The notes: generated by a model from the sequence alone, not told the origin. A stretch of 36,683 nucleotides of DNA from Desulfovibrio cuneatus DSM 11391 (GCF_000430005.1 NZ_AUCY01000034.1:1-36683); one strand, 5' to 3'. Shown: positions 1-7,379, counted from the first letter of the stretch. A program made the numbers and translations.

Positions 1-37
1 TTTGGAGGCGAGCCTTCCATTTCCTGATTTGATGTGT

Positions 38-150
38 CTTTTACCGTTTGGCGGCGTTACTTCACTTTTTCTGAAGCAGTCGAGGACGGAAGAGTTCACT
101 CCTGCTTCAGAAAAAGCTCGTGCCCAGCCAAACGAAAAACTCAGCGTTTG
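38..150 (+). repeat. Repeat A, copy 1 (left end decayed)
   Basis: This is a palindromic intergenic element of the A family. It has the inner terminal motif CCGTTTGGCGGCGTTAC near 44-60 and the opposite end GCCAAACGAAAAACTCAGCG at 127-146. Its centre is a perfect 15-bp stem, 65-79 paired with 102-116, closed by an inner GGAC/GTTC-type hairpin. The outer GGAAACGCT of the left end, seen in other copies, is not recognisable here. It touches repeat B copy 1 on its right. No gene overlaps it convincingly; an open frame through it is only a shadow of the palindrome. Confidence 0.8.
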
Positions 151-302
151 CTAGAGCATTTCAACGTTGAAATGCTCTGTGGACGCGCAGTGGACACTCG
201 CGAAGCGTGTCGTTTTATTTTATTATCACCTTGGGTTATGTTGAGTTGCCCATGTGTATTACGGAAAATGAATACAACTTTTCAAAATTAAGATGCTCTA
301 AG
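151..302 (+). repeat. Repeat B, copy 1
   Basis: This ~152-bp element shares its ends and much of its body with 10778-10930. Both begin CTAGAGCA, carry GTGGACGC, then GGACAC-CGCG-AGCGTGTCG and TTTTATT-TATTAT, and end near TTTTCAAA-TTAA-TGCT-TAGAG, which is an inverted version of the start. The first 26 bases after CT (153-178) form a perfect palindrome centred on ACGT. It has no coding potential that I trust, and the size and inverted ends suit a small non-autonomous mobile element. Confidence 0.75.
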
Positions 303-317
303 AGGGGTGCCTTATTT

Positions 318-441
318 CCTTTGGAGGCGAGCCTTCCCTAAAGCCGACGGTAGTCGCGAGCGTAGCGAGCCGTGGAGCGAGGGCGGAGGGTACGGGCAGC
401 TTTGCTGCCTGTACATCTCCACGAAGCCCGAGCGGAGAAAG
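318..441 (-). repeat. Repeat C, copy 1 (reverse orientation)
   Basis: Read on the minus strand this matches 29812-29920: TTTCTCCG-TCGGG-TTCGTGGAGATGT, then a hairpin, then CCCTCGCTCCACGGCT-GCT-GCTCGCGACT-CCGTCGGCTTTAGGGAAG. The hairpin arms (390-400 with 404-414, loop TTT) differ in sequence from those of the other copy but still pair. A fragment of its outer edge, TTTGGAGGCGAGCCTTCC, also forms the first 18 bases of the window, so a further copy may lie just upstream. Confidence 0.75.
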
Positions 442-509
442 GAGGAGGCAGAGCCTCCTCAAATAGCAAAAGACAGGGGTTGCCGGGGAAAGCCCTGGCA
501 GCCCTTTTT
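442..509 (+). terminator. Tandem hairpins ending in a T-run
   Basis: Two hairpins follow repeat C. The first is a perfect 8-bp stem, 442-449 with 453-460 (loop AGA). The second pairs about 476-488 with 492-504 using one bulge and two G-U pairs, and is followed by TTTTT at 505-509. The form is that of a rho-independent terminator on the + strand. The transcript it would end must start to the left of the window, since no + gene precedes it here. It could also be a tail of the repeat block. Confidence 0.45.
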
Positions 510-538
510 ATTCACACGTGGGTGTGCAAGTGGTTGGT

Positions 539-552
539 GCGGAATGTTCCGC
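539..552. promoter_or_regulatory. Inverted repeat upstream of the DUF1269 gene
   Basis: GCGGAA-TG-TTCCGC is a 6-bp inverted repeat 56 bp before the start codon at 608, the right size for a dimeric regulator site. I cannot name the regulator. No convincing -35/-10 pair is visible around it. Confidence 0.25.
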
Positions 553-607
553 GCAGGCCACAGTGTATTTTGTGTAATGAACTTGTGTAATTACCCAGGA
601 GATAATT

Positions 608-1099
608 ATGGCAGCTCAGCTTATTGTTGTAGCCTACCCGGACATGTTTAAGGCGGAAGAAGTGCGCCTGACCTTGATGAAACTGCAAAAATCGTATTTG
701 ATTGATATGGAAGATGCCGTAGTGGTCACCAAAGACGCCAAGGGTAAAATAGCCCTGAACCAGATTAACAACCTCACAACGGCTGGGGCAGTTTCCGGTG
801 GTTTTTGGGGGCTTTTGATTGGCCTTTTGTTTATGAACCCGCTGCTTGGTGCTGCCGTGGGCGCATCCACCGGGGCAGTAAGCGGAGCACTTTCCGATGT
901 GGGCATTAACGACAACTTCATGAAGGAACTGGCAGGCCATTTGGAGCCGGAAACCTCCGCCCTGTTCATTCTGGTGCGCAGTGTGACTCTGGACAAGGTT
1001 TTGCCGGAAATTGAGCCCTTTGGTGGCAAAGTCCTTCAGTCTTCCCTTACTCAGGAAGATGAAGCAAAGCTTCAGGCCGCGTTGAATTCCGGGAAGTAA
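608..1099 (+). CDS. DUF1269 family membrane protein
   Basis: A 163-aa protein that fits the DUF1269 family, small bacterial proteins of unknown function with a glycine-rich hydrophobic middle. The N-terminal third (about 1-55) has a beta-alpha-beta look and ends in a basic stretch rich in V and T. Residues ~57-95 are Gly/Ala-rich and hydrophobic, likely a hairpin of two short membrane segments. The C-terminal part returns to a soluble fold (SALFILV, then a final charged helix). The start is supported by AGGAGA at 597-602, just upstream. Downstream lies a stem-loop and then the transporter gene on the same strand, 157 bp away, so co-transcription is possible but not shown. The family is often linked to envelope stress, but nothing here proves a role. 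Confidence 0.8.
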   Translation: MAAQLIVVAYPDMFKAEEVRLTLMKLQKSYLIDMEDAVVVTKDAKGKIALNQINNLTTAGAVSGGFWGLLIGLLFMNPLLGAAVGASTGAVSGALSDVGINDNFMKELAGHLEPETSALFILVRSVTLDKVLPEIEPFGGKVLQSSLTQEDEAKLQAALNSGK

Positions 1100-1141
1100 T
1101 GGATATTGCCCATTGAGTGCATTGGTTGTTACTTGAAAGAG

Positions 1142-1175
1142 GCTGCCCCCAGCTTGTGTATGGGCAGGGGGCAGC
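1142..1175 (+). terminator. Stem-loop after the DUF1269 gene
   Basis: A perfect 9-bp GC-rich stem, 1142-1150 with 1167-1175, has a 16-base loop. The bases after it (ACATTTCC) are only weakly T-rich, so termination may be partial or factor-dependent. Confidence 0.4.
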
Positions 1176-1256
1176 ACATTTCCAAAATTAGTTAGCCATG
1201 CCTGCGAAAGCAGGGCGGTACAATACCTGTACAGTGTGAGGGAAGGAGCCAGCAAC

Positions 1257-2210
1257 ATGGGGTTTGTAAGCAGAAGAAGAAAAAATGTCATTCCACGGGA
1301 TGAAGCTGCGCGTATTGAGCAGCGCACCTTAACTCTTTCTTTGCTGCTTGTAACGCTTGTCGGGGTAGGCAGCCTGTTTTATGGGTTATGGATTCAGTCG
1401 GATGTGGTTATTTTAAATGGTATTTTTACCATGTTCAGCCTTATGGGCTCGTGGTTGAACCTGACGGCCTCAAAGCTTATTACCCGCCCGGCAGACGACA
1501 GGTTTCAGTATGGTTACTCGCATGTGGAACCCATTGTGCATTGCGTTAATGGCCTGATGATGGCCCTTATGTGCGTGTATTCTCTTATTGTGGGCATTGA
1601 AGGTATTCGTTCTGGCGGGACAATTGTTGATGCTGCCATGGTCATTTGGTTCAGTGTGGTGACTTCCATTATTTGCGGGGTTTTTGGCCTGTACGAACTG
1701 ATGTTGGGCGGCAAGCTGAATTCGCAGCTTTTGCGTAACGATGCGCGGGAATGGTTGATGGATTTTGGGTTCAGCCTGGTCACGCTTGTGGGGTTTGCAG
1801 GTCTCTTTATGCTGCCCCCTGCCTGGCAAAAGGTGTGGGTGTATTACGCCGACAGCGTTATGGTTGTGGTCATGTCATTGCTGCTGTTGCCTTTCCCTTT
1901 GCAGGTGTTGCGTGACAACATGCGCGAGGTGCTGCGTATAACCAATACCCAGGAAGGGCTGGTGCTGCGTGTGAATGAGGCCATGGAAGAAATTGATAAA
2001 GACCATACCATACTTGATTACTCTACTCATATTGTGAAAATGGGGCGCACCTATTTTGTGGAAGTGAGCATTCTTGTAACACCGGAGTTTTCCCTGCAAA
2101 CCATTGCCCTGCAAGATTCCCTGCGGGAAATTATATGGAAGGCCTGTGACAAGCCCCTGGATGAGTTATGGCTTTCCGTGTGTATTACTCAGGACGAGCG
2201 CTGGGCCTAG
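1257..2210 (+). CDS. Cation diffusion facilitator family transporter
   Basis: A 317-aa inner-membrane protein of the CDF family, which exports divalent metals in exchange for protons. Six hydrophobic segments fill residues ~25-220, followed by a cytoplasmic ferredoxin-like domain (~225-317). Family signatures seen are PADDRFQYGYSHVEP between segments 2 and 3, and LRNDAREWLMD at the start of segment 5. The start chosen is ATG 1257, because GGAAGGAG lies 9-16 bases before it. A GTG at 1236 would place that ribosome site inside the gene. Odd point: segment 2 reads LNGIFT, where this subgroup normally has an Asp before the Gly, so a usual metal ligand appears to be Asn54. The substrate cannot be told. 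The stop codon overlaps that of nagB on the other strand in the sequence CTAG. Confidence 0.85.
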   Translation: MGFVSRRRKNVIPRDEAARIEQRTLTLSLLLVTLVGVGSLFYGLWIQSDVVILNGIFTMFSLMGSWLNLTASKLITRPADDRFQYGYSHVEPIVHCVNGLMMALMCVYSLIVGIEGIRSGGTIVDAAMVIWFSVVTSIICGVFGLYELMLGGKLNSQLLRNDAREWLMDFGFSLVTLVGFAGLFMLPPAWQKVWVYYADSVMVVVMSLLLLPFPLQVLRDNMREVLRITNTQEGLVLRVNEAMEEIDKDHTILDYSTHIVKMGRTYFVEVSILVTPEFSLQTIALQDSLREIIWKACDKPLDELWLSVCITQDERWA

Positions 2211-3010
2211 GCCAACGCTTCAATATGGCTGTACTGGTCTTGCAGTTCTTTAAAATACGAGTACGTTTTCAGGCGCAGTTCGGAGCAGGCATCTTTGTCT
2301 GCCACCACAAGTACATTGGGGTGCATTTGCAGGGCAGTTATGGGCCAGGCGTGTGAAATGGCACCTTCCACGCATTCACGCAGGGCAAGGGCTTTTTTGT
2401 GCCCGGAAACAAGAATAAGAACCTGCCGGGCATCCATAAGTTGCTGAATGCCTACGGTGAGGGCCTTATCGGGCACCTGGGAGATGTCGTTATTGAAAAA
2501 ACGTGAATTGGCAATGCGGGTACTCATATCCAGGTGGACTATACGGGTAGAGGCTGCCGGGGAAGAATAGGGTTCGTTAAAGGCAATGTGTCCGTTTTCA
2601 CCAACACCGCCCAGGAACAGGTCCACCCCGCCATTGGCGGCAATGCTTGTTGTGTACTGCTCGCATTCTTTTGCAAGGTCTGGGGCATTGCCATTGGGAA
2701 TGTGCACTTGGGCTGGGTCAATATCTATATGGTTGAACAGGTTTTCAAACATATAGGTGCGGTAACTTTCCTTGTGTCCTTCCGGCAGGCCAATATATTC
2801 ATCCATATTGTACGTGGTCACGTGGGCAAAGGAGAGTTCCCCCCTGGTATGCATGGTCACCAGGTGTTGGTACATCTCAAGCGGGGTGCCGCCTGTGGGC
2901 AGGCCAAGCACGAAAGGCCGTGCCTTGGTGGGCGCTGCATGAAGGATTTGTTGCTTCACATACTGGGCAGCCCAGTTACCCACACCTTTTCGGGTAATGA
3001 CCAATCGCAT
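2207..3010 (-). CDS. nagB: Glucosamine-6-phosphate deaminase
   Basis: A 267-aa protein, the usual NagB length, converting glucosamine 6-phosphate to fructose 6-phosphate and ammonia in amino-sugar catabolism. Motifs in order: phosphate-binding LGLPTGGTPLEMY (35-47), NMDEY with general-base Asp70, GENGHIAFNEP (137-147) with His141 and Glu146, and LVSGHKKA near residue 200. The E. coli enzyme has Asp at the position of Asn139, but Asn is also found in the Bacillus type, so this is not a defect. AGGA lies 7 bases before the ATG. No nagA or sugar transporter is next to it. A 186-bp gap separates it from the gene pair upstream on the same strand. Confidence 0.93.
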   Translation of the reverse strand: MRLVITRKGVGNWAAQYVKQQILHAAPTKARPFVLGLPTGGTPLEMYQHLVTMHTRGELSFAHVTTYNMDEYIGLPEGHKESYRTYMFENLFNHIDIDPAQVHIPNGNAPDLAKECEQYTTSIAANGGVDLFLGGVGENGHIAFNEPYSSPAASTRIVHLDMSTRIANSRFFNNDISQVPDKALTVGIQQLMDARQVLILVSGHKKALALRECVEGAISHAWPITALQMHPNVLVVADKDACSELRLKTYSYFKELQDQYSHIEALA

Positions 3011-3196
3011 ACAGTGTCCTGTTGTTGGTTGTAAGTTGGCCTGTCAAAAAAGTAACCAGCTTGGATGATTGATACATGTTTGCAATTAACACTAAGTTCT
3101 CATCCAGAAGCATCCAAAAGTTCCAAATAACCCGGTAAATAGTCGTTGCCGGGCAAGGCGAATGTAAGGGCTGGTTAAGGAAACAACAGGTAGTGC

Positions 3197-3634
3197 TTAC
3201 CTTCTAGCTGTCCCTTCTTTGCTTGTTTGGGTAAGAATAAGTTCTACTTCATCGCGGGAAAGGCCCGTGGCTTTGGCAAGCTGATCAGGGGTGCGCCCCT
3301 TGCTGTGCCCGGTAAGAATAAGTTCACGCAAAAATTGGGGGGAACGGCTAATGGCTTCGGCCTGCTCCACAAGGTGTGTGAGTTCTGCGGCGCGTTCTTC
3401 AAGTTTTCGGTTCAAGGTAATGAGTTCTGATTGACGGCGGGCAAAGCTTTGCACCAGTTCCTGTTCCAATTGGGCATTCATTTGCAGTTTATCCAGCAGT
3501 TGCCCCTGGTTTTCCTGTAGGCTGGCCAAGCCGTCTTCTGAACGCTTGAGCCGGGCAAAAAAACGGAAAAGAATAAAGAATAGGACAAACTCCACAAGGC
3601 TGAGCAGAATAAGCAGAACTATGGAAATATTCAT
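3197..3634 (-). CDS. One-helix coiled-coil protein with DUF2802-like tail
   Basis: A 145-aa protein. Residues ~3-25 are a single strongly hydrophobic helix (N-out or signal anchor). Residues ~28-95 are rich in E, Q, L and R in a heptad-like pattern, and the last ~40 residues form a small helix-turn-helix (GRTPDQLAKATGLSRDEVEL). This architecture resembles the DUF2802 proteins that sit in polar-flagellar and chemotaxis loci, and also SwrB-type proteins. The match is from memory of the family pattern. ATG 3634 is preferred: it overlaps the stop of the upstream gene as ATGA, a sign of translational coupling. A GTG at 3664 would add 10 residues inside the neighbour. A role in flagellar assembly is an inference from context. 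Confidence 0.65.
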   Translation of the reverse strand: MNISIVLLILLSLVEFVLFFILFRFFARLKRSEDGLASLQENQGQLLDKLQMNAQLEQELVQSFARRQSELITLNRKLEERAAELTHLVEQAEAISRSPQFLRELILTGHSKGRTPDQLAKATGLSRDEVELILTQTSKEGTARR

Positions 3635-3963
3635 ATTTTTCGGTTCACCATTATGCCAATCCACGGCGTTTGGGCCGTAGGGGCAGGTTCGGGTTCCTGG
3701 TCTTCCTTGGGACGTTTATCTCCATTTTTGGAAGAGTGGTAAGAGGCCCCTTTGTTGTCTGGCTTATCATCCACTGAGCGGCGACGCTTCTTTTCTGCGG
3801 GCTGTGTTTTTTCAACTTGCTGTTCGCGTTTTTTCATGTCAACAGCAGCTTGGTCTTGCAGCACAGCCTGTTGCGCCTGAGCATTGTTTTGCAAAGTCTC
3901 AAGCGTTTTTTCTGCCTGTGCTAATTGCACGACAGAAAGAAGTGGCACATTTTCAATACTCAT
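3631..3963 (-). CDS. Small charged protein of unknown function
   Basis: A 110-aa protein that I do not recognise. Residues 1-45 are predicted helical and rich in Gln, Ala and Leu (SVVQLAQAEKTLETLQNNAQ). Residues ~46-95 are a highly charged, low-complexity stretch of Lys, Glu, Asp, Arg and Pro that looks disordered. The start is well supported by AGGAGGAG just before the ATG. It overlaps the next gene by 4 bases, so the two are made together, and the partner has a DUF2802-like tail. The position next to the flagellar operon suggests a flagellum-linked role, but the sequence itself does not show one. Confidence 0.6.
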   Translation of the reverse strand: MSIENVPLLSVVQLAQAEKTLETLQNNAQAQQAVLQDQAAVDMKKREQQVEKTQPAEKKRRRSVDDKPDNKGASYHSSKNGDKRPKEDQEPEPAPTAQTPWIGIMVNRKI

Positions 3964-4025
3964 AGCCTCCTCCTGTCAAAAGAAGGGGGTAGTGGCCCAG
4001 GAAAATACTGGTATGTGGTTTCCTG

Positions 4026-4102
4026 GTTCTTTTTACTGAGTAAAAAGAACAGAATCCTTGAATAAGGAGAATTTACTGCTCCTGAAAATAAGCGGATTCT
4101 GT
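4026..4102. repeat. Two adjacent inverted repeats
   Basis: The first is a perfect 11-bp stem, 4026-4036 with 4040-4050, loop TGA. The second pairs ACAGAATCC (4049-4057) with GGATTCTGT (4094-4102) and has an inner 5-bp stem AGGAG/CTCCT. The two share bases 4049-4050, so both cannot be fully formed at once. They lie 60-140 bp upstream of the start at 3963 on the minus strand, where they could act as a leader structure or as operators. Confidence 0.4.
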
Positions 4103-4105
4103 GCC
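4092..4105 (-). promoter_or_regulatory. Weak sigma-54-like site before the 3963 gene
   Basis: On the minus strand the bases read AGGCAC-AGAAT-CCGC. The -24 GG and -12 GC are at the correct 10-base spacing and GGCAC matches well, but the -12 element lacks the usual TT. It overlaps one arm of the inverted repeat. Confidence 0.3.
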
Positions 4106-4456
4106 TTTTCCAAACAAGTGGACGTTACTTGTTCGGGCATGGTTCTGATGTATGGCAATTAATCAGCGGTTTTCTGGAACAGGCACCTATAGGCTGTTAT
4201 GTTCTGGCATAGAGGCGTGTGCAATGGCCAAAGGGATAACGTGCTTCTTGGTACGTGCCAGAAATTGAAGAGTCCCCACTGCTCCCCATATTCTATAGCA
4301 TTATGTTCCTTTAGTCTTACCTTGTTCTGTGAGAGTGTGCAAGGGCAGGGCGCGGAAAAAATGCAGTCAGGGGGTAGGGTGTAGGCGGGATTTTATTACA
4401 TAATGGAGTTGCGGGGGGGGCGGTGCACGCGGAGGCGGCGGCACGCCACATGTCCC

Positions 4457-4490
4457 AAAAAAAAGAGGCTGCGTTCTCTCGCAGCCTCTT
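4457..4490 (-). terminator. Rho-independent terminator of the flagellar operon
   Basis: An 11-bp perfect stem, 4463-4473 with 4480-4490 and a 6-base loop, is followed on the minus strand by eight T (the A-run 4457-4464). It lies 34 bp after the fliL stop and closes the operon that starts at fliR. Confidence 0.9.
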
Positions 4491-4524
4491 GCAACATTTT
4501 CAGGGACCACTCAGCCTAGCGCAC

Positions 4525-5241
4525 TCACATGCCACCGGAGTAAAAATCCTCAATAAATACTTTTTGGATTTTCCCGGATGTCATGTGTTCATTGATGACC
4601 TGCACAAGCTGTTCCCGCAATTCTTCTGCCCTGGAGCTATCCATGAGGGATTCCAGGGTTTTCCTGCTTAAGTAATAGTACACCGCATCACGTAGTACGG
4701 TATTGCGGGCTTCAAGTTCGCTTTTTAAGAGGGGCTCATCAATGGGTATGGTCAGGGTAATGGTAAAAATAGCCACTTCCCCTTCGGCTCCTTTCAAAGG
4801 CACGTTGAAGGCCGGCCAGGTAACCATAAATTTGGCAATGGGCGGGGCCGGAGCAAGGCCGGGTGCCGAAGGCACCACCACTTTGCGTGCTTCAGGCTTA
4901 GGGGCTGGGGCTTCTTTGGGTTTGTCCGGGGCGGAAAACAGAAATATATTGACCACCACAGCACCAATCACAAGCAATACCAAGGAAGCGCCAATAAGGA
5001 TAAGCCGCTTTTTGTTAGCCAGCAATCCGGCAAGGCCGCCTTTGCCTTTGGCCTTGGTGTCAGGTTCTGGCAGGGCTACCTTTTCAGGAAAATCAAGGGG
5101 TGGGGGTGGTTCTGTGGGCTCTGGTTCAGGGGCAGAAAGAAAAGGGGCATCGTCCAGGTCCAGTTCAACGTTGGTAGGCGCTGCCTGTGGCTGGGCAGCG
5201 GCGTTGGGGGTGTCATCTGGGTCTGGTACGAGAAAAAGCAT
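4525..5241 (-). CDS. fliL: FliL-family flagellar basal body protein
   Basis: A 238-aa protein of the FliL family, which surrounds the stators and supports torque. It is longer than most FliL (about 150-180 aa) because of a ~80-residue N-terminal cytoplasmic extension rich in Pro, Glu, Ala and Asp. A membrane helix follows (RLILIGASLVLLVIGAVVVN), then a Pro/Ala-rich linker and the periplasmic FliL domain. That domain ends in ELREQLVQVINEHMTSGKIQ and VFIEDF, as expected. ATG 5241 is chosen. A TTG at 5262 would add 7 residues, and neither has a strong ribosome site. It is the last gene of the operon, with a terminator behind it. A 128-bp gap with three small hairpins separates it from cheY. Confidence 0.87.
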   Translation of the reverse strand: MLFLVPDPDDTPNAAAQPQAAPTNVELDLDDAPFLSAPEPEPTEPPPPLDFPEKVALPEPDTKAKGKGGLAGLLANKKRLILIGASLVLLVIGAVVVNIFLFSAPDKPKEAPAPKPEARKVVVPSAPGLAPAPPIAKFMVTWPAFNVPLKGAEGEVAIFTITLTIPIDEPLLKSELEARNTVLRDAVYYYLSRKTLESLMDSSRAEELREQLVQVINEHMTSGKIQKVFIEDFYSGGM

Positions 5242-5287
5242 AGAAGTACCTATTTCAGGCAACGCGCCCGGTATACAAACAAGCCTT

Positions 5288-5348
5288 TGCCATACTCAAT
5301 ACGGCAAAAGACATGTTGCCTGTATCAGGCTGTTCCGCTAGCGCGGAA
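5288..5348. repeat. Three small hairpins between cheY and fliL
   Basis: In a row: TTTGCC/GGCAAA with an 11-base loop, GCCTG-TAT-CAGGC (5318-5330) and TTCCGC-TAGC-GCGGAA (5333-5348). None has a T-run on the minus strand, so they are more likely sites of mRNA processing or stability than terminators. Confidence 0.4.
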
Positions 5349-5369
5349 GGCATGCCGGGCAAGCGTTGG

Positions 5370-5750
5370 CTACGGGAAAATTTTGTCAATTTTCTGTTTC
5401 ATTACTTCTGCAGTGAAGGGCTTCACAATGTAGTTTGAAACCTTGGCCTGCACGGCTTCAATAATGTTTTCCTGCTGGGCTTCCGCCGTAACCATAAGGA
5501 ATGGCAGGTCGGCAAATTCTTCGCTGGAGCGCACCTTGCGCAGCAGCTCAATGCCGGTCATTTGTGGCATGTTCCAGTCGGAAATAATAAATTCAATCTT
5601 GTCTTTGTTCAGCACATCCCAGGCGGATGTCCCGTCGTCTGCTTCCACCACGTTGTTCATGCCAAGCTGGCGCAGAATGTTTTTGATAATACGGCGCATG
5701 GTGGAAAAGTCGTCAACTACCAGAATGCGCATGTTGGGATTATAAGGCAT
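5370..5750 (-). CDS. cheY: CheY-type single-domain response regulator
   Basis: A 126-aa receiver domain and nothing else, as in CheY, which binds the flagellar switch when phosphorylated. All five active-site positions are present: Asp13 and Asp14 (VVDD), phospho-acceptor Asp58 (IISDWNMP), Thr88 (MVTAEA) and Lys110 (IVKPF), with Tyr107 at the aromatic switch position. AGGAGT lies just before the start. It follows fliA by 11 bp. A location between fliA and fliL is typical of a flagellar CheY, but genomes of this kind carry several CheY copies, so I cannot say it is the main chemotaxis one. Confidence 0.93.
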   Translation of the reverse strand: MPYNPNMRILVVDDFSTMRRIIKNILRQLGMNNVVEADDGTSAWDVLNKDKIEFIISDWNMPQMTGIELLRKVRSSEEFADLPFLMVTAEAQQENIIEAVQAKVSNYIVKPFTAEVMKQKIDKIFP

Positions 5751-5761
5751 GGGATACTCCT

Positions 5762-6571
5762 TTATAACGATGCTGCCGAGTCGCCGTAGCGCCGGGAAAA
5801 AGCTTTTCTCAAGCGGGTAAGTGCCTGCGAATGCAATTGCGAAACGCGGCCTTCGGTAATGCCCATTACTTCCGCCGCTTCACGCATGTTCAATTCATCC
5901 GTATAATAAAGCGACAATACCAGCTTTTCCCTTGGTGTCAATTGGTCAATGAGTTCAGCTATCTTGCCCAACATGTCGCGTTCGGCTGCCTGTGCAAAGG
6001 GTTCCTCTTCATGCATTCCCTCTGCTCGCGGTAGCGAATCTTGAATTAAATCAAGGGATACACAGAACTGGCTGTTCAATGCTTCCAGGCCTTCACGCAC
6101 GTCTTTAATTTCCAGGCCAGTTTCTCTGGCCAGGGCTTCTTCCGTGGGTTTATTGCCTGTTTGATGTTCCAGTTTGAGCATGGCTTCATCAAGCACACGC
6201 ACCCTGCGCCGCAGGGAACGTGGGAACCAGTCCAGCTTTCGCAGTTCATCCAGCATGGCGCCACGAATGCGGCTTTCCGCATAGGTGTCAAATTTAATGC
6301 CAAGCTCTGCCTTAAATTTTCCAAAAGATTCCATAAGCCCCAGTGTGCCAGCACTAATAAGTTCGCCCAGTTCAATATTGCGTGGCAGGCGAGATTTTAG
6401 ACGCAACGCAAGGTACTTCACTTTTGGGGCGAAGTGCCGCGCAATTTCCTCTTGCTCGGCCAAAGAAAACCCAGACCAGGGTGAAACACCTTGGTCAAGA
6501 GCTTCCCATGGGGGCAGGGATTGCTTATTCACGGAAGAGCAGTTGCTTCCAGAAGAACTTGATGTTTCCAT
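5762..6571 (-). CDS. fliA: Flagellar sigma-28 factor FliA
   Basis: A 269-aa sigma-70 family factor that directs transcription of late flagellar genes. After a ~35-residue variable N-terminus comes region 2 (LISAGTLGLMESFGKF, FDTYAESRIRGAMLDELR, then DWFPRSLRR), region 3, and region 4 with LTPREKLVLSLYY and the helix-turn-helix MREAAEVMGITEGRVSQLHS. The group-4-like size and the LRKLDWFPRS motif are typical of FliA. The start is the least certain part: ATG 6571 has no clear ribosome site and lies 47 bases inside flhG, so translation is probably coupled to flhG, or a later start is used. Confidence 0.92.
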   Translation of the reverse strand: METSSSSGSNCSSVNKQSLPPWEALDQGVSPWSGFSLAEQEEIARHFAPKVKYLALRLKSRLPRNIELGELISAGTLGLMESFGKFKAELGIKFDTYAESRIRGAMLDELRKLDWFPRSLRRRVRVLDEAMLKLEHQTGNKPTEEALARETGLEIKDVREGLEALNSQFCVSLDLIQDSLPRAEGMHEEEPFAQAAERDMLGKIAELIDQLTPREKLVLSLYYTDELNMREAAEVMGITEGRVSQLHSQALTRLRKAFSRRYGDSAASL

Positions 6572-7340
6572 CGAGCTTATTGGGTACTTCCCACTGTTGT
6601 ATGTTGCGGGCCAGCTCTTTAACAGCCAGGGTGGCAGGGCAGGCAGGGGCTATGGCCACAAACGGTTTTTGCTTCATCACTGAATCGCGCACGGTGGAGT
6701 CGCGCGGGATAACACCAACCAGATCAAGGGAAATACCACTCAAAAAGTGGTCGCATGCAGAATACAGCCGGCGAAACATTTCTTTTGCGGTGTTCATGTC
6801 CGGCATCATGTTGGCCACCACCTTGAACCTGTCCACCCCATGTTTTTGTTGCATTACCTTAATAAGGGCATACGCATCGGTAAGGGAAGTGGGTTCCGGG
6901 GTAAGCACCACCAACCGTTCCTGGGCAGCAAGGTTGAAATACAAGACGTTATCATGAATACCCGCACCCGTGTCTACAATGAGGTAGTCGATCTGGTCTT
7001 CAAATTCGTCCATGGCTTCCAGCAAAGAAATTTTCTGACCAGGGGAAAGGGCAAGCATTTCCCCAACGCCGGAAGCAGCGGGAAGAATTTTAAATCCATA
7101 GGGAGTATCCATCAAAATGGAAGAAAGTGCAACGTCTTCATGAAAAAGATGAAACAAATTGAAAGGCGGCGTCATGCCAAGCAGAACGTCGACATTGGCA
7201 AGGCCAAGGTCTGCGTCAAGCAGCAGAACACGTTTATTGTCTGCGGCAAGGGCTGCGGCAAGGTTTACTGAAAGGTTCGTCTTACCCACCCCTCCTTTGC
7301 CGGAAGTGACGGAAATAACCAAGGGAAGATGCGCTTTCAT
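6525..7340 (-). CDS. flhG: Flagellar number regulator FlhG/FleN (MinD-like ATPase)
   Basis: A 271-aa MinD/ParA-type ATPase that limits flagellar number together with FlhF. The deviant Walker A motif SGKGGVGKT is at residues 13-21, LLLDADLGLANVD follows near 40, and IVDTGAG near 115 is the switch II region. The second ATG (7340) is preferred, since GGAG is 8 bases before it and only 2 bases before the ATG at 7346. Odd point: the P-loop begins at residue 13, so the N-terminal DQAxxLR helix that stimulates FlhF in other species is missing. A consensus sigma-54 promoter just upstream leaves no room for a longer protein. It starts the second transcription unit of the operon: flhG, fliA, cheY, fliL. 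Confidence 0.92.
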   Translation of the reverse strand: MKAHLPLVISVTSGKGGVGKTNLSVNLAAALAADNKRVLLLDADLGLANVDVLLGMTPPFNLFHLFHEDVALSSILMDTPYGFKILPAASGVGEMLALSPGQKISLLEAMDEFEDQIDYLIVDTGAGIHDNVLYFNLAAQERLVVLTPEPTSLTDAYALIKVMQQKHGVDRFKVVANMMPDMNTAKEMFRRLYSACDHFLSGISLDLVGVIPRDSTVRDSVMKQKPFVAIAPACPATLAVKELARNIQQWEVPNKLDGNIKFFWKQLLFRE

Positions 7341-7379
7341 ATGCATTACTCCAGAAACATGACGGTGCGTAAAAGAACC

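Larger units (their letters stand above)
3964..4456. other. Gene-free stretch between the minus-strand operons
   Basis: No reading frame here has a ribosome site and a credible composition. The stretch holds two adjacent hairpins (4026-4050 and 4049-4102) and a weak sigma-54-like site on the minus strand (4092-4105). The rest, 4106-4456, is mixed in base composition and shows nothing that I can name. It lies downstream of the fliL terminator and upstream of the gene starting at 3963, so it is the likely promoter region of that gene. Confidence 0.5.

Noticed and set aside
1-460. A CRISPR array, because of several repeated palindromes
   Set aside because: The repeats are of different families, sizes and spacing, with no regular spacers and no cas genes.
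512-1327. A 271-aa minus-strand frame opposite the DUF1269 gene
   Set aside because: It is a shadow of the sense gene and the intergenic hairpins. The product resembles nothing and lacks a ribosome site.
2588-2620. NagB with Asn139 in place of the catalytic Asp of the E. coli enzyme, read as inactive
   Set aside because: Functional NagB proteins of the Bacillus type also have Asn there, and all other catalytic residues are present.
4199-4384. A 61-aa + strand frame in the gap before the fliL terminator
   Set aside because: No ribosome site, low-complexity start, and no resemblance to any protein that I know.
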